Shown: positions 1 to 8,301 of the stretch, in pieces | How positions within the stretch are numbered: position 1 is the first letter of the stretch | Layout: every line of letters begins with the position of its first letter | NCBI RefSeq assembly: GCF_000526995.1 | Contig: NZ_AZUI01000001.1 | Location: 5,994,001-6,058,000 of the forward strand | From: Lacrimispora indolis DSM 755 | Lineage (GTDB): Bacteria > Bacillota > Clostridia > Lachnospirales > Lachnospiraceae | DNA length: 64,000 bases | Reading direction: 5' to 3' | Position numbers and translations under genes: made by a program | The notes under the pieces: model-generated | What the model was told of the DNA's origin: nothing | The model's input: only the letters and a program-made list of their open reading frames with translations | Database searches by the model: none

Positions 1-3
1 AAA

Positions 4-69
4 CAAGTTCCCACCCACCACTTAATGCTTTTCACATCTGAAGTGGGGGACTTACTTGATTCAGTTAAA
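4..69 (-). repeat. structured dispersed repeat, copy A (partial, runs off the window)
   Basis: This stretch matches 50647-50715 closely: a hairpin core (CACTT-AATGC-loop-GCATT-AAGTG on the plus strand) inside CCCCAC/GTGGGG-type arms, followed by a tail ACTTACTTGAT plus a C/T-rich GGTTAAA-like end. The half found to the left of this core in copy C would lie outside the window. The copy sits 24 bases beyond the stop of the leftward transketolase gene, so on the minus strand it lies in the 3' untranslated position and its hairpin could help end the operon transcript. Copies B, D and C are at 8221, 15106 and 50513. Confidence 0.7.
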
Positions 70-93
70 TTTCTCAACTTGGCGTCATTGATT

Positions 94-1017
94 TTAAAAG
101 TCCTTTACTGCCATAATAATCCCTGAAGCATTCAAACTGAACTTATTCTGCAAATCCGCAGACTTCCCCGAACACCCGAACCGGTCCTGTACTCCAACCC
201 GGTGCAGTTTTGCATTCCCATTCTCCGCCAGCACTTCAGCCACCGCACTTCCAAGCCCGCCTATCACACTGTGATCCTCAGCCGTCACAACTTTTCCGAT
301 CTTTTTCGCATAGGTCAGAATCAAATCCCGATCAATCGGTTTGACACTCGCCATATCAATGACTGCTGCAGACAGCCCATCCTCGGATAGAGTTTGTGCC
401 GCTGCCAGCGCTTCATATACCATATCACCGATGGCTATAATCACCACATCATTTCCATCCCGGAGTACATTGCCTTTCCCTACCGTGAACCGAACCGTGT
501 CTTTTGCGTAAACCGGAGGTGACGACATTCTGCCGAATCTTAAATAAACCGGTCCGTCTATCTCCATCGCAGCTTTCACCGCCTCAAACACACTATATTC
601 ATCACAGGGTACTATCACTGTCATTCCCGGTATCGTCCTCATCAGTGAAATATCTTCAATGCACTGATGAGATGCTCCATCCTCTCCGATCAGAATCCCT
701 CCGTGGGTGGCCCCGATCTTCACGTTCAGCCCGGGATAGGCAATGGAATTCCGAATCTGCTCATAAGCCCGCCCTGCTGCAAACATTGCAAAAGTGCTGG
801 CAAACACGCACTCCCCAGTCGATGCAATTCCGGCTGCTGCAGACATCATATCTCCCTCACTGATTCCCATATTAAAGAAGCGGTCCGGATAACGCTTCGC
901 AAATCGTATCGTCTGCGTTGCCTTGGACAAATCTGCATCAAGTACCACGAACTCCCGTTCCTGCCCCAGCACAGCCAGCGCCTCCCCATAGGCCTCCCGC
1001 GTTGACAAATATCCCAT
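94..1017 (-). CDS. Transketolase C-terminal subunit (split transketolase)
   Basis: The 307-residue protein is the pyrimidine-binding plus C-terminal half of a two-subunit transketolase, which moves two-carbon ketol units between sugar phosphates. The conserved glutamate that activates thiamine diphosphate is visible in GISEGDM (about residues 51-57), and the usual hexamer-interface and C-terminal Rossmann-like part follows. It is the last gene of the PTS operon and overlaps the stop codon of the N-terminal subunit gene as TGATG, a translational coupling arrangement. I chose the ATG at 1017; a GTG one codon earlier is also possible behind the GGAGGTC ribosome site. A second split pair lies at 35746-37510. 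The substrate pair is unknown; a 1-deoxyxylulose-5-phosphate synthase-like role is less likely given the context. Confidence 0.9.
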   Translation of the reverse strand: MGYLSTREAYGEALAVLGQEREFVVLDADLSKATQTIRFAKRYPDRFFNMGISEGDMMSAAAGIASTGECVFASTFAMFAAGRAYEQIRNSIAYPGLNVKIGATHGGILIGEDGASHQCIEDISLMRTIPGMTVIVPCDEYSVFEAVKAAMEIDGPVYLRFGRMSSPPVYAKDTVRFTVGKGNVLRDGNDVVIIAIGDMVYEALAAAQTLSEDGLSAAVIDMASVKPIDRDLILTYAKKIGKVVTAEDHSVIGGLGSAVAEVLAENGNAKLHRVGVQDRFGCSGKSADLQNKFSLNASGIIMAVKDF

Positions 1018-1892
1018 CACTCTGCCGACCTCCGTTCCTTCTCCGTCTCCATTGCCGTTAATTCCATGACTGCCCGCTCATATTGGTCATCATCCGGGGA
1101 AAGCCCATGCCAGACAGCCTGATTCTCCATAAATGACACGCCTTTTCCCTTCACGGTATTGCAAACAATCACTGATGGCACACCTTTCCGGCCTTTTGCC
1201 GCAGTTACCGCCGCCTTTATCGCTTTCACATCATGCCCGTCAATCTCGTCCACATCCCAGCCAAACGCCTGAAACTTTTCACCAATTGGTTCAACGTTCA
1301 TCACTTCCTCTGTCCGGCCGTCAATCTGCAAATGATTGTGATCCACAAACAAAACCAGATTATCCAGCTTATAATGCGCGGAAGTCATCGCCGCCTCCCA
1401 AATCTGCCCTTCCTGCAATTCCCCGTCTCCGCAGATACAATAAACAGTATAATCTTTTCCATGATACTTTCCAGCCATTGCCATTCCATTTGCTGCCGAA
1501 AGTCCCTGTCCCAGAGACCCCGTGGACATATCCACGCCCTTGGTCTTCACCATGGAAGGATGGCCCTGAAGATGACTTCCTACCTGCCGCAGTCCTTTCA
1601 TATCCTCCTTCGGGAAAAATCCTTTTAATGCCAGAGCCGCATAATAAGCCGGCGCCGCGTGCCCCTTAGAGAGCACCAGCCGATCTCGATCAGGGTCCTC
1701 AGGCTGCTTTAAATTCACCTGCATATCATGAAATAACAGCACCGAAAGAATCTCAGCCACAGACAGCGAACCGCCCGTATGACCGCTTCCCGCCGCATGA
1801 ATCCCTTCCAGGGCCAGCAGTCGGATCTCCATCGCCATTTTCTTCAGAACGCTGTCATCCCTTTCATAATTATTGCACATAGCGTTTATCAT
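1017..1892 (-). CDS. Transketolase N-terminal subunit (split transketolase)
   Basis: This 291-residue protein is the thiamine-diphosphate-binding half of a split transketolase. The ThDP/metal motif begins at GDGELQEGQIWEA and ends near the VDHNHLQ segment, and the early motifs GSGHTGGSLS and LSKGHAAPAYYA carry the histidines expected to contact cofactor and substrate. It must pair with the downstream 307-residue subunit to be active. The gene follows EIIA with a 27-base gap and overlaps the next gene by a base or so, so all three are probably on one mRNA. The start is uncertain: an AAAGG lies very close to the chosen ATG and a second ATG occurs four codons later. Confidence 0.9.
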   Translation of the reverse strand: MINAMCNNYERDDSVLKKMAMEIRLLALEGIHAAGSGHTGGSLSVAEILSVLLFHDMQVNLKQPEDPDRDRLVLSKGHAAPAYYAALALKGFFPKEDMKGLRQVGSHLQGHPSMVKTKGVDMSTGSLGQGLSAANGMAMAGKYHGKDYTVYCICGDGELQEGQIWEAAMTSAHYKLDNLVLFVDHNHLQIDGRTEEVMNVEPIGEKFQAFGWDVDEIDGHDVKAIKAAVTAAKGRKGVPSVIVCNTVKGKGVSFMENQAVWHGLSPDDDQYERAVMELTAMETEKERRSAE

Positions 1893-1919
1893 ATCCTTTC
1901 TGAAATCCCATCATTGCCT

Positions 1920-2381
1920 TCATATCTTCTCCCCTGTCAGATAAGAGATCATCTCTTTACAGGAGGAAACCTTCCGAATCTTATGTATCAGTTCATCATC
2001 CGCAAGCTTCGCCGCAACCTTAGACAGCAAAAGCATGTGATTTCTTCCAAAATCCTTGTCCGCATTGACACAGAACAGGAAAATGGTATCCACATCTCCC
2101 TCATCCAAAGTCTCCCACTGAATCGGTGCCTTCAAAGTCGCAATTGCAATTCCCGGCTGCTTAGCGCTCAGGCTCTTACCATGGGGAATGGCAATTCCTC
2201 CCCCAATTCCCGTGACTCCCTCCGCCTCACGCAGATAAATATCTTTTACAAATTCATCGACATTATCGATGTAATGATTTTCATATAAAAGCTGCGATAA
2301 TCTGTTTAATGCCTCATTTTTATCCTTTACATCCAGGCCAATACGTATAATTCTTTCATCAAGTACATCTTTAAGCTGCAT
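1920..2381 (-). CDS. PTS system fructose-type EIIA protein
   Basis: The 153-residue cytoplasmic protein is a fructose/mannitol-family EIIA domain that takes phosphate from HPr and passes it to EIIB. The phosphorylated histidine is in the signature GIGGGIAIPHGKS (near residue 67). It stands alone rather than fused to EIIB and EIIC, which are encoded separately at 6349 and 5241 in the same operon. Two adjacent ATG codons follow a GAGGTG ribosome site; the second gives the better spacing and is used here. The gene starts 10 bases after the stop of the PRD regulator, which has its own EIIA-like domain, so phosphate signalling between the two is plausible. Confidence 0.93.
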   Translation of the reverse strand: MQLKDVLDERIIRIGLDVKDKNEALNRLSQLLYENHYIDNVDEFVKDIYLREAEGVTGIGGGIAIPHGKSLSAKQPGIAIATLKAPIQWETLDEGDVDTIFLFCVNADKDFGRNHMLLLSKVAAKLADDELIHKIRKVSSCKEMISYLTGEKI

Positions 2382-2390
2382 CATTCACCT

Positions 2391-4331
2391 CTATTGAATC
2401 AAATATTGATAAAGCTCATCCCGGTCCAGACTCCGTAGATAGCCAAGGCTGCTCTCGGTCTCGATCAGCTCCAGAAAGCCCTTGTAAAAGAGCTGGATCA
2501 GCTTCGAGTCATCCCGGTTTTCAACCTTAAACGCCAGGAGAAATACTGTATCCACAGCGTTTTCCATATTCCATTCCAACGGACTGTCTAGGAGTGCCAC
2601 TGCCACCTTGGAGTGATTGGCAAATCCAGAATTCCCGTGGGGAATGGCAACCCCATTCCCGATACAGGTGGACACTGTCTTTTCCCGTTTTAAGATGGAT
2701 TCGTGATAGTCTGCGGTCACATGACCCAGCGAAACCAGACGATCAGACAGCAGCTTCAGCAATTCCTCTTTGTCCCTGACTTTCACATCCGTAAAAATCA
2801 ACTGCGGATCAAATAAATCATGACAGGACGGATCAAACTTCATTTTTGTTTTTAATTTGTGATTATTAAGGATTTCAATCCGGTGCTGGATCTCCCCTAT
2901 TTCCTTATCCGCCAGCGGCGAACCGACTTGCAGAACATTATTACTGACAACGCCTAAATCCGACGTTGAGACAATCAGATCATATTGCTGCAGCATAGAG
3001 CGTTCAAAATCATGCAAGGAAATAATTGCAATCGTCTCCACCTTCGGAATTGAAATCCTGATCTTGTTTGCAAACAGCTGATTTAATCCCATCCCCAGGT
3101 TCGTGACCAGCGCCATGCTCACCGGATTGGACAGCCGTTCAAGGGAAGCCTGAAAATACAAAGCAATATAGCTTAATTCCGTTGAAGAGATATTAATGCC
3201 ATAGCACTCTTCAAACAGAATTGACAAGGCCCATGATACCCGATACATCTGTTTATACTCTTCCTTGATAAAGTCACTCAGTGTCTTGGTCGTCTTTTTC
3301 TCAAACCGCATCCGGAATATGGCCGGCCGGATGTGATTTAAAAGCCCATAATATAATTCCCTGTCCCTGGTCAAGTCCATACTCAGCACTTCACTGATCA
3401 CTTCAACAATACGGGTAATAAATATCTTCAGTTTTTCGTCGTACTCGTAAGCGGTATTTTCCTCTGCCCCTCCGCCGTGTATCAGATAAGAACACAGCAG
3501 TTGGATGGAAAAGTAGATGGTTTCTTCCTCACTGATCTTAACAAAAAACTTTTCCTCAATCATCAAAAACAAGGATTTTGACCAGTTATACTCTTCATAC
3601 CTGGGGATTGTATCCCGGTCTGCCTCCGAAATATTCAGTAATCCAAACCGGCCGCGGACAATGGCCAGCGTCGCGTAAATAAGCAGGGAATGAAAGGACT
3701 CTTCAGCAAACTTCAAGTCCCACTTGTCCTTCATCGTGAAAATACATTTTTTTAACAAAGCTAAGTCAAGCCCTCTGGCAAAAAAGCTGATGGCCTCATC
3801 AATGCTGTACAATCCGTTATTCAGCACCAGATGTTTGATTGCCAGCCGGATATTTTCTTCGCTTCCTGTTAAAAAAATCCCATAATTCCGCCGGAAATTA
3901 AGCCGGAGTTCAAACACTGCCAGCCACTCTTCACAGACCTTCAAATTCTTTCTGACCACTGGAATGGAATCATATACCTGTTCACTTAACTCATTTAAGG
4001 TCAGCCGGTTATCCTTCGACGATAGCAGCAGAAACAGGTAATTATCAATTTGCTGTCTCCCGGTTGCGATACTTCCCGAACCAAAACTGGAAAACAGTTT
4101 CGGAATCGCATTGCTGTTTTTTACCACCAGATGCAGACCTTTCCGCGGTGATTTCTGTATACAGCCATACCCGGATTCCTTCAGCGTATCATTAAGAGCG
4201 TCTATTTTTCGACGGATCGTGCTGTCGCTGGTCTCCAGAACCGACGCAATCTTGGATACGGATATGTATTCATTTTCACTTAGCAGCAATAGTATATTGT
4301 GTAATAAGATACTATCTTTTACCTGTTTCAT
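2391..4331 (-). CDS. BglG/MtlR-type PRD transcriptional regulator with EIIB- and EIIA-like domains
   Basis: This 646-residue regulator has an N-terminal winged helix (VSKIASVLETSDSTIRRKI, about residues 24-42), a second helix-turn-helix-like stretch, two PTS regulation domains in the middle (about 170-400), a GatB-like EIIB segment (SMALVTNLGMG through about 490) and a C-terminal EIIA domain whose histidine lies in GNGVAIPHGNS. That layout is the MtlR/LicR class of DNA-binding activators, not the RNA-binding antiterminators. Family knowledge predicts that HPr and the PTS proteins phosphorylate it to signal sugar uptake. It lies inside the PTS operon it probably controls, between the aldolase and EIIA genes. 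The start follows AGGAGTGAACG. Confidence is high for the class, lower for the exact target. Confidence 0.9.
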   Translation of the reverse strand: MKQVKDSILLHNILLLLSENEYISVSKIASVLETSDSTIRRKIDALNDTLKESGYGCIQKSPRKGLHLVVKNSNAIPKLFSSFGSGSIATGRQQIDNYLFLLLSSKDNRLTLNELSEQVYDSIPVVRKNLKVCEEWLAVFELRLNFRRNYGIFLTGSEENIRLAIKHLVLNNGLYSIDEAISFFARGLDLALLKKCIFTMKDKWDLKFAEESFHSLLIYATLAIVRGRFGLLNISEADRDTIPRYEEYNWSKSLFLMIEEKFFVKISEEETIYFSIQLLCSYLIHGGGAEENTAYEYDEKLKIFITRIVEVISEVLSMDLTRDRELYYGLLNHIRPAIFRMRFEKKTTKTLSDFIKEEYKQMYRVSWALSILFEECYGINISSTELSYIALYFQASLERLSNPVSMALVTNLGMGLNQLFANKIRISIPKVETIAIISLHDFERSMLQQYDLIVSTSDLGVVSNNVLQVGSPLADKEIGEIQHRIEILNNHKLKTKMKFDPSCHDLFDPQLIFTDVKVRDKEELLKLLSDRLVSLGHVTADYHESILKREKTVSTCIGNGVAIPHGNSGFANHSKVAVALLDSPLEWNMENAVDTVFLLAFKVENRDDSKLIQLFYKGFLELIETESSLGYLRSLDRDELYQYLIQ

Positions 4332-4367
4332 CGTTCACTCCTGATATCGTGTCATTGGGATTTCAAC

Positions 4368-5228
4368 CTACCATAAATAGGATTTCCCAGTTGCCCCAAA
4401 TAGATCCATCTTTTCCTGAACCGTAAACTTCACCGTTTCAATGGTCGGATTAAAGACCTGCGGCGGCATAAAATTACCGGTGTTTGTATAAATTTCATGA
4501 ACCTTTGCAAAAAAAACCTGCTTAATATCACTCGATATGTTAACTTTTTGAATTCCGATCTCACAGGCCTGCCTGATCTCCTCATCCGGATTATCGCTGC
4601 CACCGTGCAGCACCAGCGGCACGGTGGCAACTTTATTGATCTCTGCCAGCAGTTCCAGCTGCAGTTTGGGCTTCAATCCCTTGGGATAAATGCCGTGGGC
4701 AGTGCCGATAGCAATCGCCAGCGCGTCACAGCCGGTCGCTCCGACAAAATCAACAACTTCCTCCGGATTGGTATAAGTAACATCCGTAACTCCGCCCTCA
4801 TCCGAACCGCTGACCTGGCCGATGGTGCCGATTTCCGCCTCCACAGATACACCCAGCCAATGGGCAAAATCCACGATTTCTTTTGTATGCCGCTTATTCT
4901 TAGCCAGCTCCAGCAGGGAACCGTCATACATCACGGATGTGAATCCGGCCCGGATCGCCTCCACGCACTCTTCCATGGTCTTTCCATGATCCAGATGCAA
5001 GGCAAAGGCCACTTTGCTGTCTTTCAGCCTCTGAGTCACATATTGGAAGAAATGAGGAGTAGCATATTTAAATTCCCCTGGTGCAAACTGCAGAATCGCA
5101 GGTGTATTTGTCGCCTCCGCCTGCTCAACTACTGCCCTCACCAGAGCCAGATCCGAAGTATTGAATGCGCCAACAGCAAAATGATTCAACTTAGCTACTG
5201 TTAACATTTCCTTTAAATTGTATAGCAT
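4368..5228 (-). CDS. Class II (zinc) fructose-bisphosphate/tagatose-bisphosphate-type aldolase
   Basis: The 286-residue protein is a KbaY/FbaA-type class II aldolase that splits a ketose (bis)phosphate into dihydroxyacetone phosphate and an aldehyde. Metal and catalytic motifs are visible: LHLDHG (about residues 77-82), EAEIGTIGQVSG, GTAHGIYPKG and the phosphate-binding LHGGSDNPDEEI, KVNISSDIK. The phosphate loop reads HGGSD where most family members have HGGSG, which may alter substrate choice. It sits between EIIC and the PRD regulator in the PTS operon, implying that the imported sugar becomes a ketose phosphate. Whether the substrate is fructose, tagatose or another ketose bisphosphate cannot be told from sequence. 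Confidence 0.9.
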   Translation of the reverse strand: MLYNLKEMLTVAKLNHFAVGAFNTSDLALVRAVVEQAEATNTPAILQFAPGEFKYATPHFFQYVTQRLKDSKVAFALHLDHGKTMEECVEAIRAGFTSVMYDGSLLELAKNKRHTKEIVDFAHWLGVSVEAEIGTIGQVSGSDEGGVTDVTYTNPEEVVDFVGATGCDALAIAIGTAHGIYPKGLKPKLQLELLAEINKVATVPLVLHGGSDNPDEEIRQACEIGIQKVNISSDIKQVFFAKVHEIYTNTGNFMPPQVFNPTIETVKFTVQEKMDLFGATGKSYLW

Positions 5229-5240
5229 AATGCCTCCTGT

Positions 5241-6338
5241 TTATATAATTTCAATTTCAATTTCGTCCAGATCTTCATCTGAAAGTTCTTTTCCCAAATC
5301 CTCATTTCGATTTTCATCTGCCTCAGTAACCGGTTTCTTTATTATCGAAAGAACTGCTGCTGTGATAACTACACCGCTCCCCAGTGAGAGAAGTCCTTGA
5401 ACCGGCGATGAAAAGAATGGGAAGGCGATAAACCCGCCATTTAACAGCTCGGAAGAATTTCCCCATACCATGGAGAGCCCGCCTGCCACAAAAGAACCGC
5501 AGACACAGGCGGTCACTACCCGCAGCAGATCGCGCGCTGCAATCGGTATCACACCTTCTGAAATCATAAAGCAGCCCATGATGGAGGCGGCTTTTAATGT
5601 CTCCTTTTCCTGTCTGGTGTATTTATTTCTCATCATCAGGCAAGAGAGTGAAATTCCCAGCGGCTGAATCATACTGGCGATAATTTGGACGGTCTTGGCA
5701 TCACGGATTCCCTCCGCATAAAGAGCATTGACAAATGCGGTCGCAGTTTTATTAACCGGTCCGCCAAAATCAAAGGTTGCCATCGCTCCCAGCATACCGC
5801 CATAAAGAAACTTGGAACCGGATGATAAGGATTGTAAAAAAGCGGTCATTGTTGCCATCAGCCAGACAATCGGCCCTTTTATAACAGCAAACATCAACAT
5901 CCCCGACACAGCCGTAGCTAAAAACGGTATGAGCAGCATTCCCCTTAAAGCTTCAATCGTCTTCGGCAATTTAATATATTTCCGGCATAAGTTCACTACG
6001 ACACCGACCAGAACACCGCCCACCATACCGCCGATAAAGCCGGTATTAATGTTGTGGGCCAGCCAGCCGATGATAAAGCCCGGTGCCAGTCCCGGCTTGC
6101 CGCTTATGGAAAAGGCAATGTAGGCACAAAAGATTGGTGTCATCATCTGCATGCCCAAAGATCCGGTCTGGAACATCCAGTACCCAATACCATTCTCGCC
6201 GAGATTCGCAACCGACTGTCCCGCCAACGCCCTTCCGATTGCCATCGTCAAACCTGCACCGACCACCAGCGGAATAAAATAAGAAATACCGGTCAATATG
6301 TGCTGCTTCAATTCCTTCAAGTTAATGATATCCTTCAT
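5241..6338 (-). CDS. PTS system fructose-type EIIC permease
   Basis: This 365-residue integral membrane protein is the sugar-translocating EIIC of the fructose family. It shows about ten hydrophobic segments and the family-typical stretch GGPVNKTATAFVNALYAEG, with an acidic C-terminal tail rich in Glu and Asp. The start used is the ATG at 6338, seven codons inside the longest frame, because GGGGGAGCACT precedes it at good spacing; the longer version would overlap the EIIB stop. EIIB is immediately upstream and the aldolase 12 bases downstream. The separate A, B and C polypeptides resemble FrvABC/FryABC-like systems of unknown or varied sugar range. Confidence 0.92.
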   Translation of the reverse strand: MKDIINLKELKQHILTGISYFIPLVVGAGLTMAIGRALAGQSVANLGENGIGYWMFQTGSLGMQMMTPIFCAYIAFSISGKPGLAPGFIIGWLAHNINTGFIGGMVGGVLVGVVVNLCRKYIKLPKTIEALRGMLLIPFLATAVSGMLMFAVIKGPIVWLMATMTAFLQSLSSGSKFLYGGMLGAMATFDFGGPVNKTATAFVNALYAEGIRDAKTVQIIASMIQPLGISLSCLMMRNKYTRQEKETLKAASIMGCFMISEGVIPIAARDLLRVVTACVCGSFVAGGLSMVWGNSSELLNGGFIAFPFFSSPVQGLLSLGSGVVITAAVLSIIKKPVTEADENRNEDLGKELSDEDLDEIEIEII

Positions 6339-6348
6339 AGTGCTCCCC

Positions 6349-6660
6349 CTATTTATCAATCACTTTTTCCACTTTCTGCATAAACCCGATGGGATTTTTA
6401 ATCAATGTCGAAGTATCTACCTTGATAACTTTTTTCCCTTCAAAGCGCTCCGCCTTATCAATCGCCACGTCAACTGCCAGAATGACCACATCTGCATCTG
6501 CAATAGCCTTCGGATCCAGTTCATTCTCTATGCCGATATTTCCCTGTGTCTCACAAGCAATGGTATGCCCGCGAAGCTGTGCGCTCTTTACCAGCTTTTC
6601 TCTGGCAATGTAAGTATGCGCGATTCCTGCAGTACATGCTGCTACCCCAACAATTTTCAT
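6349..6660 (-). CDS. PTS system fructose-type EIIB protein
   Basis: The 103-residue cytoplasmic EIIB starts with KIVGVAACTAGIAHTYIA, the fructose-family signature in which the cysteine (residue 9) carries the phosphate received from EIIA. The rest has the expected alternating fold with ETQGNIGIENEL and ADVVILAVDVAID. The start codon immediately abuts the stop of the ManA-like gene, and the stop is 10 bases before the EIIC start, so tight co-expression is expected. Nothing in the sequence identifies the sugar. Confidence 0.93.
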   Translation of the reverse strand: MKIVGVAACTAGIAHTYIAREKLVKSAQLRGHTIACETQGNIGIENELDPKAIADADVVILAVDVAIDKAERFEGKKVIKVDTSTLIKNPIGFMQKVEKVIDK

Positions 6661-7761
6661 TCACAAATTCTCCTTCTCCGAGATAAATGGTATTCCAATG
6701 GTTACCTTACAGCCCTTTCCTTCCAGCCTCAAATCTTTACATGCCGCAGGTATCAGGGCCGCATGTCCCTGCACCAGCCGGAATGCTTTATCACCCTCTC
6801 TTAGTATCAGATCATGTTCCACCGGAATCAGAATCCTGTGTCCGTCAAACTCCGGCAGAACGTAAGTTCCGTTGAGTTCGGCAAGCTGTATGCCGAATGA
6901 ATCATTGTCCGATTCATTGATCAAATCCGTTATGATGTATTGTTCCTGCTTCTCAATAATGCGTTCCTTCATAATAACCTTATGGACGATCTGTTCATCT
7001 GTATAGGTTGTGTAGTCAAACAAACTGAGGCCGTCGTCCGTGCTGAGTCCGCAAAACATCTCTTCATCGCTCAGCGTCATCTGATTAATGTTTCGCTCCA
7101 CTCTGACCGTTACATCGTTACACTCATGGTATTCCAGGAACAAACAGCCTGGTCCCACACAATGCACCATTCCCGCCGGAATTAAAATTGTCTGTCCCCG
7201 CCTGACCGGTATCTGGTGCAGGCAGTCAAGCATCTTCGGAACATCCTGCTTTTCGATTAAATCCGCCCAAAGCTGCCTGGTCACATGAGGTTTAAAGCCG
7301 GCATATACGCATAAGTTATGTTCCTCTTCTCTGGTTCCTGCAATGTACCATGCCTCGCTCTTACCCATGTGCATCTGGAAAAATCTTCTGGCATCCTCCC
7401 GCTTTGGGTGGCACTGCATCACCAGTCTGACCTTAGTATCTCCCGCCCGTGCCAGAACTGTCAATTGACTGGGATTATATTTATGAAATCTTTTTCCCAG
7501 CACTTCCTCCGGATACTCCCGGATAATATCGCTTAACAGCAGCGCTCCTTGTTCCTCTATTGTTCTGCTGACTGCAAATCCCTCCTCCTTTCCCTTGGAA
7601 ATTGCGCCGATGGATGTGACAAGCAGTTCCTCACACATATGGGTATCTTCACCCGCCTCAGCCTTCCGCCACTCATTCAGCAGTTTCCCGCCGATGTAAA
7701 ATCGTTCAATCCGATTGTCCTGGAACAACAGCGGTTGTTGAACTTGTGTCTCATCAATCAT
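6661..7761 (-). CDS. Class I mannose-6-phosphate isomerase-like protein
   Basis: The 366-residue cupin protein resembles class I phosphomannose isomerases, which interconvert mannose 6-phosphate and fructose 6-phosphate with zinc. Visible family features are VMQCHPKREDARRFF, the MGKSEAWYIAG segment with the metal-binding Glu, and ILIPAGMVHCVGPGCLFLEYHE with the next metal ligand His and Glu. It is the first gene of the PTS operon, so it probably isomerises the imported phosphosugar before the aldolase and transketolase steps. The start is an ATG at 7761 with AAAGGAG about ten bases away, a slightly long gap. It may act on a sugar phosphate other than mannose 6-phosphate. Confidence 0.85.
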   Translation of the reverse strand: MIDETQVQQPLLFQDNRIERFYIGGKLLNEWRKAEAGEDTHMCEELLVTSIGAISKGKEEGFAVSRTIEEQGALLLSDIIREYPEEVLGKRFHKYNPSQLTVLARAGDTKVRLVMQCHPKREDARRFFQMHMGKSEAWYIAGTREEEHNLCVYAGFKPHVTRQLWADLIEKQDVPKMLDCLHQIPVRRGQTILIPAGMVHCVGPGCLFLEYHECNDVTVRVERNINQMTLSDEEMFCGLSTDDGLSLFDYTTYTDEQIVHKVIMKERIIEKQEQYIITDLINESDNDSFGIQLAELNGTYVLPEFDGHRILIPVEHDLILREGDKAFRLVQGHAALIPAACKDLRLEGKGCKVTIGIPFISEKENL

Positions 7762-7818
7762 GTGTCATGTACTCCTTTCCTAATTTTTGATATTTCACAA
7801 AATTATCAAATTACAACT

Positions 7819-7860
7819 GGATACAGCAACAATTATCGTCCAGCTGTTGTGTCCATTATA
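7819..7860 (-). promoter_or_regulatory. candidate -10 element and inverted repeat at the PTS operon start
   Basis: On the minus strand a TATAAT (plus 7855-7860) lies about 95 bases ahead of the ManA-like start, with only a weak -35. Directly downstream, GGATACAGCAAC (7819-7830) and GCTGTTGTGTCC (7843-7854) form an imperfect inverted repeat that would cover the transcription start. This is a reasonable operator for the PRD regulator, but the assignment is inference. Confidence 0.45.
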
Positions 7861-8004
7861 TACGAACAGACATATATGAAAAATAAACAAAAAAAATTAT
7901 TAATGTGCTCAATATTCGTTTATTTTTATTTCCAAATAATGCAGTTGTTTATTTTTATTTGTGTATATGTAACACAAACCATAAAGTAAAAAATGAGATA
8001 ACCT

Positions 8005-8081
8005 AAAGAGGTAAACGATACCCTAATAGTTCAACACAGCTTTTTTCTGTGTCTTACTATCAGGGTACCGTTTACCCCTTT
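8005..8081 (-). terminator. long RNA hairpin, probable terminator of the hydantoinase operon
   Basis: Plus positions 8005-8030 pair with 8056-8081 over 26 bases, with an extra six-base helix (8034-8039 with 8047-8052) closing the loop. The three mismatches are all A opposite C on the plus strand, which become U opposite G wobble pairs in the minus-strand RNA, so the structure is fully paired only as a minus transcript. It lies 203 bases past the end of the ImmA-like gene and before the PTS promoter. A U-rich run follows about ten bases later. Confidence 0.6.
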
Positions 8082-8084
8082 TTA

Positions 8085-8220
8085 GATCTGTGTCATAAAC
8101 CTGTAATATTAAAGGACGGTATATATCAATTATTCAGTCCTTTTTTCACACCTGAACATCTTACAGCCCATGTAACTCTGTGCCTGATTTAAAACATATG
8201 CCGCTCTATTCTGCAGCACC
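8085..8220. other. intergenic stretch with a short plus-strand hairpin
   Basis: No gene is visible here. A seven-base stem AAAGGAC/GTCCTTT (8111-8117 with 8137-8143) is followed by TTTTTT on the plus strand and so resembles a terminator, yet no plus-strand gene precedes it. It may be a relic or part of the structured 3' region of the minus-strand operon. Confidence 0.3.
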
Positions 8221-8301
8221 TGTCAAGCGGATATTCACAATCCGCTCCGTTACTTGCTCACAACGTGCCTCGCTTTACCGGACTTACTTGATCCGGTTAA
8301 A
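8221..8301 (-). repeat. structured dispersed repeat, copy B (internally deleted)
   Basis: The segment TCAAGCGGATATTCACAATC and the following CGTTACTTGCTCACAACGTG match copies C and D, and after a deletion the copy resumes with the shared tail ACTTACTTGATCCGGTTAAA found in copies A and C. The GCGGAT...ATCCGC arms form a hairpin. The stop codon and last few residues (FNRIK) of the ImmA-like gene lie inside this tail, so the repeat either inserted at or carried along the 3' end of the gene. Confidence 0.7.

Noticed and set aside
5470..6123. Plus-strand frames opposite EIIC and other long plus-strand frames opposite minus-strand genes
   Set aside because: They are antisense shadows of well-supported genes with low-complexity Pro/Ser/Ile composition and no ribosome sites.
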